A stretch of 64,000 nucleotides of DNA from contig NC_005027.1 of NCBI RefSeq assembly GCF_000196115.1, forward strand, positions 2,294,001 to 2,358,000, in the 5' to 3' direction. Made by a program: the position numbers and the translations under genes. The DNA comes from Rhodopirellula baltica SH 1 (GTDB taxonomy: Bacteria; Planctomycetota; Planctomycetia; Pirellulales; Pirellulaceae). The notes beneath the pieces were generated by a model. That model saw only the letters and a program-made list of their open reading frames with translations. It had not been told where the DNA came from and ran no database searches. Below, piece by piece: positions 16,901-25,692 of the stretch. Each line of letters starts with the position of its first letter. Position 1 is the stretch's first letter.

Positions 16901-18824
16901 CAACGGAATTGTCATCACGGATTGCTCCTTGGAAGATCACCCGATCTCGTTTGTGAACAAAGGCTTCACTGACATGACTGGGTTCTCCGAGCAAGAGATC
17001 CTCGGTCGCAATTGTCGATTCTTGCAAGGAGAACACACCGACAACGAAACCGTCCTGAGAATCCGACGGGCTCTTGGCCGTGGTGAATCGGTTCGCGAAC
17101 TGATCAAGAACTATCGCAAAAATGGCGAGCCATTTTGGAACGATCTCTACATTACCCCGGTTCACGATGAAAACGGCATCCTGACTCATTTTGTTGGTGT
17201 TCAAAACGATGTGACCGAACGCATCGAAGCGGCTCGCCAAACGGAAACCAACGAACGGACCATTCGATTGTTGCTGGATTCGACCGCCGAAGGTTTGTTT
17301 GGTTTAGACGTTCACGGCAAATGCACTTTCAGCAACGAAAAAGCAGCCCGACTGCTGGGCTACGAACACGGCAGCCAGATCGTTGGCAAGGAACTCGCGG
17401 AACTCGCGCAACCCTGCGATCCCAATGGAAATCCGTTTGAGAAAGATTCTTTGCAAATTCTCGGTGCGGTTCGTGCTGGCGAAGCGATCAACCGGTACGA
17501 CGAACGTTTTTGTCGCAAAGATGGCGAAAGCTTCCCGGTTGAATATTGGTGTCATCCAATCCAAGAGGACGGGAAAATTGTCGGAGCCGTGGTGACCTTC
17601 GTCGATATCGAAACCCGACTGCAGGTCGAGAACGAATTGCGAGAAGCAAAGCTGGCAGCCGATGCTGCTAACGAAGCGAAGAGTCACTTCCTTGCCAACA
17701 TGAGTCACGAGCTGCGGACGCCTCTATCGGCCATCCTTGGTTTCACCAAAATCCTTCAGGAAGATCCCGACGAAGGCACCATCCAAGAATACTTGTCAAC
17801 GATCCAGCGAAACGGAGATTACCTGCTCCGTCTGCTCGGCGACGTCCTCGACCTGTCACGGATCGAAGCGAACAAATTCACCACCGCGACCAGCAGCGTC
17901 TCATTGGGTGAACTCCTGGCCGACATTTTCGAAACAATGAAAATGCGAACCCAGGACTACCAAAACACACTGCACTTTGACGTCAGCGAACCACTTCCAA
18001 GGACAATCACAACCGACTCCGCGCGGCTACGTCAAATCATGATCAACTTGATTGCCAACGCGATTAAGTTCACTCCGAAGGGCCGAGTCGAAGTGGTGGT
18101 GCGATCCGAAAAGATCGACGACGACTCTTTCTTGTTGTTGAAAGTCATCGATGACGGAATCGGGATTGCGGACGAGAAATTGCGAACGCTGTTTGAGCCG
18201 TTCGTCCAAGCGGACGCGACCATCTCAAATCGCTTTGGCGGCACCGGACTGGGACTCAGCATCACCAAACGCCTCACCAATGCGTTGGGTGGGACGATCC
18301 AAGTCAGCAGTACCGAAGGCGAAGGAAGCGAGTTCACTATCCGATTGCCAGTCGATCCGATTGGCACCATGGACCAGCTGACGATCGAATTGACGGATGA
18401 AAAGGACAACGACAATTCCAAGTCATCACTCGACCAAGACATCCAGCTCAACGCACGAGTTTTGATTGCGGATGACATGCGAGACGTTCGCTTCGTGGCC
18501 CAACACTTTTTGAAGAAAGCGGGCTGCGAAGTGGAAGTTGCTGAAAACGGAAGGCAGGCCGTCGACATGGTCGTGGCGGCGAGCAGAGATGGTAAGCCGT
18601 TCGAACTTTGCCTGATGGACATGCAGATGCCCGAACTGGATGGACTGGGGGCCGTGCGAGAACTTCGCCAACGAGGGATCGAGTTGCCGGTGATCGCGTT
18701 GACGGCTGATGCAATGAAGGGCACCCGTCGCCGTCTGATCACTGAAGGCTTTGACGAGTACTTGAGCAAACCGTTGAAGGTCAACCGTTTGCTACGCATC
18801 GCGAAAGGTTTGCTAGACGCCTGA
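13911..18824 (+). CDS. Giant CheB-CheR-PAS hybrid histidine kinase
   Basis: A 1,637-residue soluble signalling protein. Order: CheB methylesterase domain (about 30-215; triad Ser38 in GASAGG, His66 in VVQHL, Asp157 in GTGSDG), CheR methyltransferase (about 230-490; SAM motif VCGCATGEEAY at 331-341), PAS-like segment, a long coiled coil (about 678-760) built of repeats like EELxSTNEELQ, four further PAS domains (about 765-1240), HisKA (phosphoacceptor His near 1266 in MSHELRTPL), HATPase (about 1368-1490; DDGIGI, GGTGLGLSI), and a C-terminal receiver (phospho-Asp near 1570 in LMDMQMP). All key residues are present. No transmembrane segment, so cytosolic; input may be protein methylation, redox or ligand at PAS. 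Confidence 0.96.
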   Translation: MADTKASQNISFGSETEDEDDSSTSSGTHQHVVGIGASAGGLEALEQLFGKMPVATGMSFVVVQHLSPDFKSHMDDLLRRVTDIPVEVVDNGVEVQPDTIYLIPAKKEMVISNGKLLLTDRGSEKILTHPIDQFLRSLAQDLRERAIGIVLSGTGSDGSRGVVEISNNGGLVVIQDPMTCKFDSMPMNARNTGHVDMELAPDKMGEALQQYLFDGQRTKADQPINMGEIQRSGLERVFQLLKKNHGINFHHYKSGTVHRRIQRRMDLLHLDTLTEYVAHINEHADEVNELYRDLLIGVTKFFRDREAFSVLEQRVIPELIEKAKDTIRIWVCGCATGEEAYTIAMLMREGIEQSERHVDFKMFATDPHRGSLQIAATGSYSEAQMSEVSLERRARFFTKRESGYVVKDELRRCVVFAAQNVINDPPFTQMDLVSCRNMLIYLQSPAQRKTLSLFHFSLKANGILFLGPSESVGDIGDEFDAINTQWKIFRKRRDVRLPIELRMPLANQSVSPVTPQTPSIVEPPPQRRNENLLEIYNVLLADKMPPSLVIDTDYRIIHVFPGANRYLTVPSGTPSDNILHMVPKELRASIGAAVTQAIKQQSAVHYQGIPSPVDGPDHVLELIVEPYHVPKLASSCVLIQFKASEMRTAFGDALTTSNESTESEGTLLDFSTAAHSRIEDLEQELSFNRQNLQATIEELETSNEELQATNEEMVASNEELQSTNEELQSVNEELYSVNAELQVRVNEVNEANADMVNLLATTRVGVVFLDDDLRVRRVTPEISRLLSIEPNDLGRSFESFIHPIQDDQFLERVRQARDERVELEWEVSCRDSSYLVRALPYLRNSEINGVVIAFVDVDILRRAERDVLKFKFMADQNIDALVLLDQKGKISYANRKMCDQLGYSNEEILGQLLSRFKSETDPKSFDDRLEKAHAKGGNLFESWLQQRDGTEFPVEVALTPVFLQGKQLLFASIRDISLRKTHESQMRLLSEAVQSAANGIVITDCSLEDHPISFVNKGFTDMTGFSEQEILGRNCRFLQGEHTDNETVLRIRRALGRGESVRELIKNYRKNGEPFWNDLYITPVHDENGILTHFVGVQNDVTERIEAARQTETNERTIRLLLDSTAEGLFGLDVHGKCTFSNEKAARLLGYEHGSQIVGKELAELAQPCDPNGNPFEKDSLQILGAVRAGEAINRYDERFCRKDGESFPVEYWCHPIQEDGKIVGAVVTFVDIETRLQVENELREAKLAADAANEAKSHFLANMSHELRTPLSAILGFTKILQEDPDEGTIQEYLSTIQRNGDYLLRLLGDVLDLSRIEANKFTTATSSVSLGELLADIFETMKMRTQDYQNTLHFDVSEPLPRTITTDSARLRQIMINLIANAIKFTPKGRVEVVVRSEKIDDDSFLLLKVIDDGIGIADEKLRTLFEPFVQADATISNRFGGTGLGLSITKRLTNALGGTIQVSSTEGEGSEFTIRLPVDPIGTMDQLTIELTDEKDNDNSKSSLDQDIQLNARVLIADDMRDVRFVAQHFLKKAGCEVEVAENGRQAVDMVVAASRDGKPFELCLMDMQMPELDGLGAVRELRQRGIELPVIALTADAMKGTRRRLITEGFDEYLSKPLKVNRLLRIAKGLLDA

Positions 18825-18886
18825 TAACGGCCTCCAATTTGCTTTGAATGGAAGCTTTCAACGTTTCCATTAACCACAGAGCATTC

Positions 18887-20071
18887 ATGTCTGAACCGAA
18901 ACCGGAATCTTTCCAAGCGGACTTACGCAGTTGGCTGACTCGAGCCGCATCTTCCGCCGATGATGTGGCCGACGTGGCGATCCGTCGCATTCGCAAGCGT
19001 TGGGGACGCGCCGGCGTACCCCAGATACAAACCTACACCGGATTCGCGACGGCAGACACGATTCATCTTCGAGGCCGGATTCTCAACAACCCACCTCTGG
19101 ATCCAGATTTCCACAACGATCGATGGTGGCAGAACCTGGCGCACACGTGGCGTCGGTTCGCCAGCGACGAGGTCCCCGGCGTCACGATCGAAGGATCCTT
19201 CGCGGGCGTGACTGGACGAACCGTCAGCGACAGCGAAGGCTACTTCGAACTCGACATCCCACGCACAGCCGACAACAGCGAGTTTGCATTTTGGATGCCG
19301 GCACAACTAGCAATTGTGGACGACGATCGAATTTCACCGTTGGAATCGTTCGCCGTTTGCGACGTCATGCATGTCTCATCCGATGCGAAGTATGCCGTCG
19401 TCAGTGATGTCGACGACACGATCCTTCGAACGGGAGCGACCGACATCGGCACGATGGCAAAGCTAACTTTCTTCGGCAACGCGAGAACTCGAGCCCCGCT
19501 CGAAGGAGTCGCATCGCTGTACGAATGGATGCAACACAACGGCCAACGTTTTGGATCTCCCGTCAATCCAATCTTCTACGTTTCGTCTTCGCCGTGGAAT
19601 CTCTACGACTTGCTCGAGGATTTCTTAGAACTCAACGCAATCCCCAAAGGCCCGTTGTTCTTGCGCGACCTTGGAATTGACGACGACAAATTCATCAAGC
19701 AAGGACATGATCGCAAGCTTGAACAAACTCGATACTTGATGAACGCGTTTCCCCATTTGCCGTTCGTATTAGTTGGCGACTCGGGGCAAGAAGACGCTCG
19801 TCTTTATGCAACTGCGGCAGAGGAATTCGGTCAGCGTATTCCCGCGATCTTCATTCGAGACATTGATCCAGAGACGATGAGCAACCACGACGAGAAAGTC
19901 GATCGTTACACCAAACAAAGCGCCGCGGCCGGTGTCCCAATGCATTTGGTCAAGGACAGTATCGAAGTCAGCGCGATCGCCGAAGAGCTTGGGCTGCTAT
20001 CGAAAGACATTCTGCCGGCGATCGAAGAAGCAACCCGCCGCGATCACGATCGCAAAAGCGGGCTGCTCTAG
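18887..20071 (+). CDS. APP1-like phosphatidate phosphatase family (DUF2183)
   Basis: A 394-residue protein. An N-terminal beta domain is followed by a HAD-like phosphatase core: VSDVDDTILRTG (nucleophile motif DxDDT), VSSSPWNLYDLLEDFL, and LVGDSGQEDARLYA. These match the conserved APP1 catalytic domain, which in yeast dephosphorylates phosphatidic acid. The upstream in-frame ATG at 18848 adds 13 residues; ATG 18887 is preferred because it gives a typical MSEPKPESFQ start, but there is no clear ribosome site. It converges on yihY. A membrane-lipid role fits nearby lipid genes. Confidence 0.88.
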   Translation: MSEPKPESFQADLRSWLTRAASSADDVADVAIRRIRKRWGRAGVPQIQTYTGFATADTIHLRGRILNNPPLDPDFHNDRWWQNLAHTWRRFASDEVPGVTIEGSFAGVTGRTVSDSEGYFELDIPRTADNSEFAFWMPAQLAIVDDDRISPLESFAVCDVMHVSSDAKYAVVSDVDDTILRTGATDIGTMAKLTFFGNARTRAPLEGVASLYEWMQHNGQRFGSPVNPIFYVSSSPWNLYDLLEDFLELNAIPKGPLFLRDLGIDDDKFIKQGHDRKLEQTRYLMNAFPHLPFVLVGDSGQEDARLYATAAEEFGQRIPAIFIRDIDPETMSNHDEKVDRYTKQSAAAGVPMHLVKDSIEVSAIAEELGLLSKDILPAIEEATRRDHDRKSGLL

Positions 20072-20099
20072 GAAAGCGAGTGCACAGGATCAATCACAC

Positions 20100-20132
20100 G
20101 CAACCACGTGGGCGATGCTACGCCGTGGTTGC
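20100..20132. terminator. Bidirectional hairpin between convergent genes
   Basis: GCAACCACG (20100-20108) is perfectly complementary to CGTGGTTGC (20124-20132), with a 15-base loop. It lies between the convergent APP1 and yihY genes and overlaps the last codons of yihY. There is no long T tract, so termination is likely but not certain. Confidence 0.55.
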
Positions 20133-21044
20133 TTTGGTATCTCGTTTGATCTCTTCCACCACGCGAACGGCTTTGGGTTCGGGTCGAATCCCATCGCCAT
20201 AGCGGACCGCGTAAACCTGCGTGGCTTCCGCACCGAGCAGAACGATCATTGCGGTGTAGTAAACCCACACCAACAGCACGGCCAACGAAGCGGCTGCGGC
20301 ACCGAGCTGTGCCCCGGGTTCACTCATCGAAAAATACAACTGCATCGCGTAGCGGCCGACCAAAAACAGGATCGTGGTCACGGCGGCTCCAACAGCCACA
20401 TCTCGCCATTTGGTGATCGCGTCGGGCATGAACTTAAAAATGGATGCGAAGATGACGAACACAACCAATGCCTGAACGGCAAAGTTTGCGAGATGAGCGA
20501 CCGTTTCTGACATCCCAATCCAACCACCCACTTGATCACCCAAAGCGGTCAAAACCGAAGAGACGACCAATGAAACCAGCAGCAGAAAGCCCAGACCCAA
20601 GATCATCCCAAAAGACAAAAATCGTTTCGCGATCATGTCTTTGATGCCGCTGTTTTCAGGATCGGGTTTCACCTCCCAAACCTGATTCAGTGCTGCTTGC
20701 AACGCGGAGACCACTCCCGTTGCACCAACCAAAATCCCGGCAAAACTCAGCAGCGTTTTCCACCACTTCCCTGAGGTCTGCTCGTGGTTCTCCATGATGG
20801 TCTCAATCTGTTCGACCGCCGCGGGATTACCAATCATCTGAGAAGCCTGCGTCTGCAAAATCCCCTGCGCCTTTTCGGTGGCTTGCTCACTGTCATACAT
20901 CACCGACAAGCTGAACGTCAGCACCGTCATCATCAGATACAGCAGTGGAGGCAGTGCGAACGCGGTGTAGTACGCCAACGCAGCCGCCAGCGTGCTGCAA
21001 CGATCCTTTGAAAACTCCGAAAATACTTGCTTGAGAAAACCCAC
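20118..21044 (-). CDS. YihY/BrkB-family inner membrane protein
   Basis: About 308 residues with six hydrophobic segments. The motifs FSKDRCSTLAAALAYYTAFALPPLL, GIKDMIAKRFLSFGMILGLGFLLLV and the C-terminal LLVWVYYTAMIVLLGAE are typical of the YihY (formerly 'RNase BN') family, whose transported substrate is unknown. The frame opens at a TTG (21098); GTG at 21044 is preferred because homologues start at MGFLKQVF-like sequence. The C-terminal tail (KAVRVVEEIKRDTKATT) is charged and cytosolic. Confidence 0.88.
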   Translation of the reverse strand: MGFLKQVFSEFSKDRCSTLAAALAYYTAFALPPLLYLMMTVLTFSLSVMYDSEQATEKAQGILQTQASQMIGNPAAVEQIETIMENHEQTSGKWWKTLLSFAGILVGATGVVSALQAALNQVWEVKPDPENSGIKDMIAKRFLSFGMILGLGFLLLVSLVVSSVLTALGDQVGGWIGMSETVAHLANFAVQALVVFVIFASIFKFMPDAITKWRDVAVGAAVTTILFLVGRYAMQLYFSMSEPGAQLGAAAASLAVLLVWVYYTAMIVLLGAEATQVYAVRYGDGIRPEPKAVRVVEEIKRDTKATTA

Positions 21045-21150
21045 AACTCCACCACTCGATTGAAAGGAAAAACGACCACGTCTTTCCCTTAACAGCAATC
21101 GTTGTGCCGATCAGCTCGCAACTTGGTTGCGAGCCCGCTGAACAAGCAAA

Positions 21151-21840
21151 TCAGTCGTTTTCTCGAAGTTCGGGGAACACGTCCAGATCGAGCTCACGGC
21201 GTTTGATGACCGCCGAAATCCGAGTCAGGAAATCGCTCTTCAGATTCGCGACTTGTTGCTGAGTCAGGTTTAGCTGCTCTGCAACCTCGCGATTGCCACG
21301 GCCCATCACGAAAATCAACTCGATCGCTTTCAACTTCGTAAAGTTGCCACGCGATTGCCAATTGGCAATTTGCTCGAGGACAACTTCGACAACCAAGTCC
21401 TGCTCCAATTCCCGACGTTCCGCGCTGCGACAAATCGAACTTGGCAAGCGGACACCATCGGCTTCGACATTGTCGCCGCTACCGGAACCCGATGAACTGC
21501 CGCGTCCGAGCAACGGCAATTCAGGACGTCGCCCACACTGCCGCAAGTGATCGGTCAGCTTGTAGCTACAGATCGAAAACAGATAGCTCTCAAGCTTTCG
21601 ACGCGAATCGTAGTTCGGCAGCGAAACAAGAAAACCGACGAAGGTTTCTTGCACGATGTCTTCACTGGTCGCCAGATCGCCAACTCGCCGACGGGCGTAT
21701 GCCAACAAACGACCTTCGAACTGATCGATCAATTGTTGCCACGCCTGCGAATCACCTTCGCGAATCAAACCGATCAAGCGAATTTCATTTTCGCGATCAG
21801 GATCGTTGGCGGCGGACGGTGAGGGAACGGAAGCATTCAT
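21151..21840 (-). CDS. ECF-type RNA polymerase sigma factor
   Basis: A 229-residue sigma-70-family protein. Region 2 is clear (AWQQLIDQFEGRLLAYARRRVGD, SEDIVQETFVGFL, FSICSYKLTDHLR), and region 4 carries a helix-turn-helix (GNREVAEQLNLTQQQVANLKSDFL). Between them lies an unusually long Gly/Ser-rich linker (GRGSSSGSGSGDN). No anti-sigma factor adjoins it. ATG at 21840 gives MNASVPS; the longer frame to 21867 is less likely. Divergent from the pterin dehydratase gene. Confidence 0.9.
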   Translation of the reverse strand: MNASVPSPSAANDPDRENEIRLIGLIREGDSQAWQQLIDQFEGRLLAYARRRVGDLATSEDIVQETFVGFLVSLPNYDSRRKLESYLFSICSYKLTDHLRQCGRRPELPLLGRGSSSGSGSGDNVEADGVRLPSSICRSAERRELEQDLVVEVVLEQIANWQSRGNFTKLKAIELIFVMGRGNREVAEQLNLTQQQVANLKSDFLTRISAVIKRRELDLDVFPELREND

Positions 21841-21929
21841 GAGCACCAGATTACCTGCAAATCGCAAATGCGTCGATCAACCTCAATTTCCACCTACGAA
21901 TCCAATTCCCTCAGCGGTAAAATCGGTGC

Positions 21930-22283
21930 ATGAACGAATCCAAAACATTAACGGACTGGTCCAGCCGCCACTGTGTTCCCTGCGAAGGCGGCATCGATCG
22001 CGTCTCGGCCGACGCCGCGAAGCGATACCTGGTCGAGCTTTCCAATTGGTCGCTCGAGGAAGATGGCAAACAAATATCGCGAAAGTTGAACACGGGCGAT
22101 TTCCAGACCGCGGTTCGGCATCTCAACGCGATCGCCGAATTAGCGGAGGCGGAACAACATCATCCCGATCTGCATTTGACCGGTTACCGGCACCTTCGCG
22201 TTGTCCTGACGACCCACGCGATCGGCGGTTTGAGTGAAAATGATTTTGTGATGGCCGCCCACATCGATCGGGTTGTCTCGTGA
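21930..22283 (+). CDS. 4a-hydroxytetrahydrobiopterin dehydratase (pterin carbinolamine dehydratase)
   Basis: A 117-residue protein whose C-terminal two-thirds match the PCD/DCoH fold: NWSLEEDGKQISRKL, the active-site EQHHPDLHLTGYRHL (two His plus HP), and a terminal THAIGGLSENDFVMAAHID. It regenerates the quinonoid pterin cofactor used by aromatic amino-acid hydroxylases, though no such hydroxylase lies here. The usual Tyr or Trp after HP is Asp-Leu. Its stop overlaps the next GTG start. Confidence 0.9.
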   Translation: MNESKTLTDWSSRHCVPCEGGIDRVSADAAKRYLVELSNWSLEEDGKQISRKLNTGDFQTAVRHLNAIAELAEAEQHHPDLHLTGYRHLRVVLTTHAIGGLSENDFVMAAHIDRVVS

Positions 22284-22618
22284 GTGTTTCCTACGACCGA
22301 GCCCTGGCGCTGCTGGACGAATGCAACGGCGACGATCTTTGGAGCGTCGATCACTGTCAACTCCGGCGAGTCCCTCAAGAATGGATCGACGAGCTGGCCG
22401 ATGCCTTCGAAACCAGCTACCGATTTCGTGACCAAACCATTTCGGTCCCTGACCCCGCGGGCCGTCGGGTGGTGAACCAGTATCACGGTGTTCGAGACGT
22501 TGATTTGGCGGTCAAACTTGGCCGACAACTGGGCGTCAACGTCGAATCGATTCAATCGATTTCGCTCACCCGTCAATCGCTGGTCAGAAACATCAAAGAC
22601 GCGGTTTTCGAAGGCTAA
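22280..22618 (+). CDS. Unknown protein coupled to pterin dehydratase
   Basis: A 112-residue soluble protein with GTG start overlapping the previous stop (GTGA), so coupled translation is likely. Features such as DDLWSVDHCQLRRVPQEWIDELADAFE and the VNQYHGVRDVDLAVKLGRQLG section look like a compact alpha/beta domain. No family recognised. Co-expression with a pterin enzyme is the only clue. Confidence 0.8.
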   Translation: MSVSYDRALALLDECNGDDLWSVDHCQLRRVPQEWIDELADAFETSYRFRDQTISVPDPAGRRVVNQYHGVRDVDLAVKLGRQLGVNVESIQSISLTRQSLVRNIKDAVFEG

Positions 22619-22762
22619 TCCTCTCGCGGCAACGGTACTTTAAGCAAAAGACGCAATTCTTTCGGACTTGTTGCCAAAGTCATCGATGCGGTATAGGCGT
22701 GTTCGCAAGCGGTCCAACGTACTGCTAACGACCAATGCCCGTCTTTTCAAACGCGACCCGCC

Positions 22763-24100
22763 ATGGCCCAAGCAAACCTTCCGGGAAGTCTCCCTTTCTT
22801 CTTTCGCTCGCGAATTGTTCGCGGACTTGCCTCCGCCTGTCTCTTCGCTGCTGGCACCGCCGCAACGAGCCATCATGTGTACGGCCAGGGTGGATTCACC
22901 CTTCCGTCCAATTCAGTTGCTCGGGGCCCGTCCACGGCTGAAACACCATCCGCTTCGCAAGGCTTCGCGCCGCGAGCCGCCGGCCCGACCGCAGCGAACA
23001 CGCCGCCCAGTCTGCAAACGCCGCCGCAAACCACTGCCAACCGGAATGCATTGCCCGCTGGCGGTGCCGCCCCCACCGGCCAACTCTCCGGTGGTGGCCA
23101 ACTGCCACGCGAAGCCGGCCAAGAACACCGCGTTTACAACATCAGCCCCTACACCGGCTACCTGACCAAACACGATCGCCCTCACCAAGCCATCGTCGAC
23201 TGGATCGTCCGCGAAACCGGAACGGATGTTTGGCACACCGAACCATTTGGGTTCATGAGTGCCGACCGAGACGAATTGAAGGTCTACCACACCAACGAAA
23301 TGCATCAGGTCATCGGCGGTATCGTCGAACGCTTTGTTGCTGGTGACAAAGAACCACAAGTTATGAACCTTCGGTTGATGACCGTCGGCAACCCGAACTG
23401 GCGAAGCAACGCTCACATGTTGATGCAGCACGTCAACGTGCAATCGCCTGGTTTGCAAGCCTGGTTGCTGACCAAGGAAAATGCCGCGTTGGTCATGAAC
23501 ATGCTTCGTTCACGCACCGACGTTCGCGAAGTCCAAGCGGTCGACCTGATCACCAACAATGGACAAACAGAAAAACTCGCCAGCACTCGCGGTCGCAACT
23601 ACGTCCTCAATGTCAAACCTTCGCCCGCCAACTGGCCTCCGTACGAACCCGAAACCGGTGAGATTCAAGAAGGTTTCCAAATCGAAGTCAGCCCGCTACT
23701 CAGCGTCGATGGTCGCACGTTGGATTGCGTGATCAACGCCAACATCGATCAAGTCGACAAATTCGTGCCCGTCGAACTGGACCTGCCACTTCCGAACAAC
23801 CAAGTCCACCGCACCAAAATCGAAGTGCCCCAGCTCGTGAGCTGGCGTTTGCACGAACGATTCCGTTGGCCATCGGACATGGTGCTTCTGCTGTCCTGCG
23901 GTGTGGTGGCCAGCCCCGAGCGACCTCAATCCAGCTTGCCACTGTTCAACCTCAGCTCGATCACCGGCACCACCGCGGGCCGAGCCGACGCGTTGATGTT
24001 TGTTGAATTCCGAGGCCGTGCCTCTGACAACTTGACCACCACCCCATTGGTGCCACAGATCGGGTCCCGCGTTTCGGCTCCCAATCGCGGCCGCTATTGA
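22763..24100 (+). CDS. Exported planctomycete protein of unknown function
   Basis: A 445-residue protein. A signal peptide or signal anchor (RSRIVRGLASACLFAAGTAATSHHVYGQ) is followed by a Pro/Ala/Thr-rich linker (about 45-115) and a folded region from about residue 120 on (YNISPYTGYLTKHDRPHQAIVDWIVRETGTDVWH … FGFMSADRDELKVYHT). The folded part recalls planctomycete homologues of secretin/N-terminal domains (a plausible N0/N1-like ring module), but this is tentative. It follows the unknown at 22280 by 144 bases. Probably periplasmic. Confidence 0.75.
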   Translation: MAQANLPGSLPFFFRSRIVRGLASACLFAAGTAATSHHVYGQGGFTLPSNSVARGPSTAETPSASQGFAPRAAGPTAANTPPSLQTPPQTTANRNALPAGGAAPTGQLSGGGQLPREAGQEHRVYNISPYTGYLTKHDRPHQAIVDWIVRETGTDVWHTEPFGFMSADRDELKVYHTNEMHQVIGGIVERFVAGDKEPQVMNLRLMTVGNPNWRSNAHMLMQHVNVQSPGLQAWLLTKENAALVMNMLRSRTDVREVQAVDLITNNGQTEKLASTRGRNYVLNVKPSPANWPPYEPETGEIQEGFQIEVSPLLSVDGRTLDCVINANIDQVDKFVPVELDLPLPNNQVHRTKIEVPQLVSWRLHERFRWPSDMVLLLSCGVVASPERPQSSLPLFNLSSITGTTAGRADALMFVEFRGRASDNLTTTPLVPQIGSRVSAPNRGRY

Positions 24101-24143
24101 TCTGCCCATCGGCTCACCTTTGCTGCCAACGGCTAACGTTTTG

Positions 24144-24180
24144 CCCACTCTTATCCGCGATTACGCGGGTCCGCAGTGGG
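24144..24180. terminator. Hairpin downstream of exported-protein gene
   Basis: CCCACT (24144-24149) pairs with AGTGGG (24175-24180), and inside it CCGCG (24155-24159) pairs with CGCGG (24164-24168) around an ATTA loop. No T tract follows, so it may be a processing site or a weak terminator. Confidence 0.4.
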
Positions 24181-24320
24181 CTCCAACGTTCACGTGCACT
24201 GTCCCGCTCCCGCTTCGCGGACGGATTTGCTATCTTCGCCGGCCCGCAAAGTCCTCCATTCCTGCTTCGATTCCATTCGGTCTGATGTGACCGGATACGA
24301 ACCAATCCAGATAGTCATCC

Positions 24321-25655
24321 ATGCCAGCTACCTCCGCCCAACGCGTCGTGATCACCGGCATCGGCGTGATCAGTCCGCTCGGTAACACTCCCGAAGAACT
24401 CCTCAGCGGATTGCGGGAAGGCAAAAGCGGCATCGCTCCGTTCACGCAAATCCCGACGGACGTTCTGCCCATCAGCAATGGTGCCGAAGCGAGTGCATTC
24501 ACCGGCCACATCAGCGACTACGGACCACTCGAAAAATCGTTGCAACGAACGATCCGAAAAGGCAGCAAGGTGATGTGCCGCGAAATCGAGATGGGAGTCG
24601 CGGCGGCTCAGTTGGCGCTACACAACGGCGGTCACAACCCTGACGACTTCGATCGCGATCGCACGGGAGTCGTTTATGGATGCGACTACATCATGTCGCT
24701 TCCCGAAGAATACGCCGAGGGCATTGCCGCCTGCACCACCGATGGTGAATTTGACTTCACCAAGTGGGGTGACCTGGGACTTCCAAAGGTCAACCCGCTG
24801 TGGTTGCTGAAGTACTTGCCCAACATGCCAGCTTCGCACATCGCGATCTACAACGACCTTCGCGGTCCCAATAACTCCATCACCCTTCGCGAAGCATCCG
24901 CCGGTGCGGCAATCTCCGAAGCGGTCTCAACAATTTCGCGTGGCCATGCAGATGCGTTGGTCGTTGGCTCTACCGGCTCGCGAGTTCACACATTGCGAAC
25001 GCTGCATGCTTCGATGCAAGAGAAATTGGCATCGGACACGGAAGACCCCAGTCGCATGTCGCGTCCATTCGACGCCAGCCGTGATGGCAGTGTGGTGGGC
25101 GAAGGCGCGGGCGCGTTCCTGTGTGAGTCACTGGAACACGCCGAGAAACGTGGTGCGACGATTTATGGTGAAATCGTTGCTTGCAGTTCCAGTGCAGTCG
25201 GTCCTGCCGCCGGTGACCAACCCATGCGAAAGGGTTTCGCCAATGTCCTGCGAGGCGTGATCCGAAAAGGCCGCGAAAACGGCTTTGCCCCTGCCGAAGG
25301 AAAGATCAACGTCGGTCACATTCATGCTCATGGACTGTCGGACGTGGACACGGACGCTTGCGAAGCGGGTGCGATCGCCGATGTGTTTGGATTCGCCGAA
25401 GCTCAACCACCAGTTACCACTGCCAAAGGTCACCTCGGCAACATCGGTGCCGGCAGCGGGATGGTCGAAATGATTGCCAGCCTACAAAGCCTTGGCGATA
25501 AATTGTTCCCGATTCGCAACTTGGAACAGCTTGATGAAAACTGCCCCATTGCGGCAGTGACCACCGACGATCAATCCGCCGGTGACAACTTCATCAATCT
25601 CAACATCACGCCGCAGGGACAAACGACGGCCGTTTGGATCACCAAACCTCGCTGA
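24321..25655 (+). CDS. Ketosynthase-family protein lacking the catalytic cysteine
   Basis: A 444-residue thiolase-fold protein that resembles FabF (beta-ketoacyl-ACP synthase II) over its length: VVITGIGVISPLGN at the start, GPNNSI before the active site, HAHGLSDVDTDACE, and TTAKGHLGNIGAGSGMVE at the end. Active-site His337 and His371 and Lys369 are kept. The nucleophilic Cys, normally in TACATG-like context, is replaced: GPNNSITLREASAGAAI puts Glu191 at that place. It therefore cannot do the standard condensation by itself. Possible roles are malonyl-ACP decarboxylation (as KSQ, where Cys is Gln), a chain-length-factor-like partner, or another acyl-binding role. No ACP or other fatty-acid gene adjoins it. 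Confidence 0.9.
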   Translation: MPATSAQRVVITGIGVISPLGNTPEELLSGLREGKSGIAPFTQIPTDVLPISNGAEASAFTGHISDYGPLEKSLQRTIRKGSKVMCREIEMGVAAAQLALHNGGHNPDDFDRDRTGVVYGCDYIMSLPEEYAEGIAACTTDGEFDFTKWGDLGLPKVNPLWLLKYLPNMPASHIAIYNDLRGPNNSITLREASAGAAISEAVSTISRGHADALVVGSTGSRVHTLRTLHASMQEKLASDTEDPSRMSRPFDASRDGSVVGEGAGAFLCESLEHAEKRGATIYGEIVACSSSAVGPAAGDQPMRKGFANVLRGVIRKGRENGFAPAEGKINVGHIHAHGLSDVDTDACEAGAIADVFGFAEAQPPVTTAKGHLGNIGAGSGMVEMIASLQSLGDKLFPIRNLEQLDENCPIAAVTTDDQSAGDNFINLNITPQGQTTAVWITKPR

Positions 25656-25692
25656 GCTTGGTGACCTTCATACTGCGCGACGAATAAAGGGC

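Noticed and set aside
18032-18916. 294-codon minus-strand frame
   Set aside because: Antisense shadow of the kinase C-terminus, Ser/Arg-rich, no family features.
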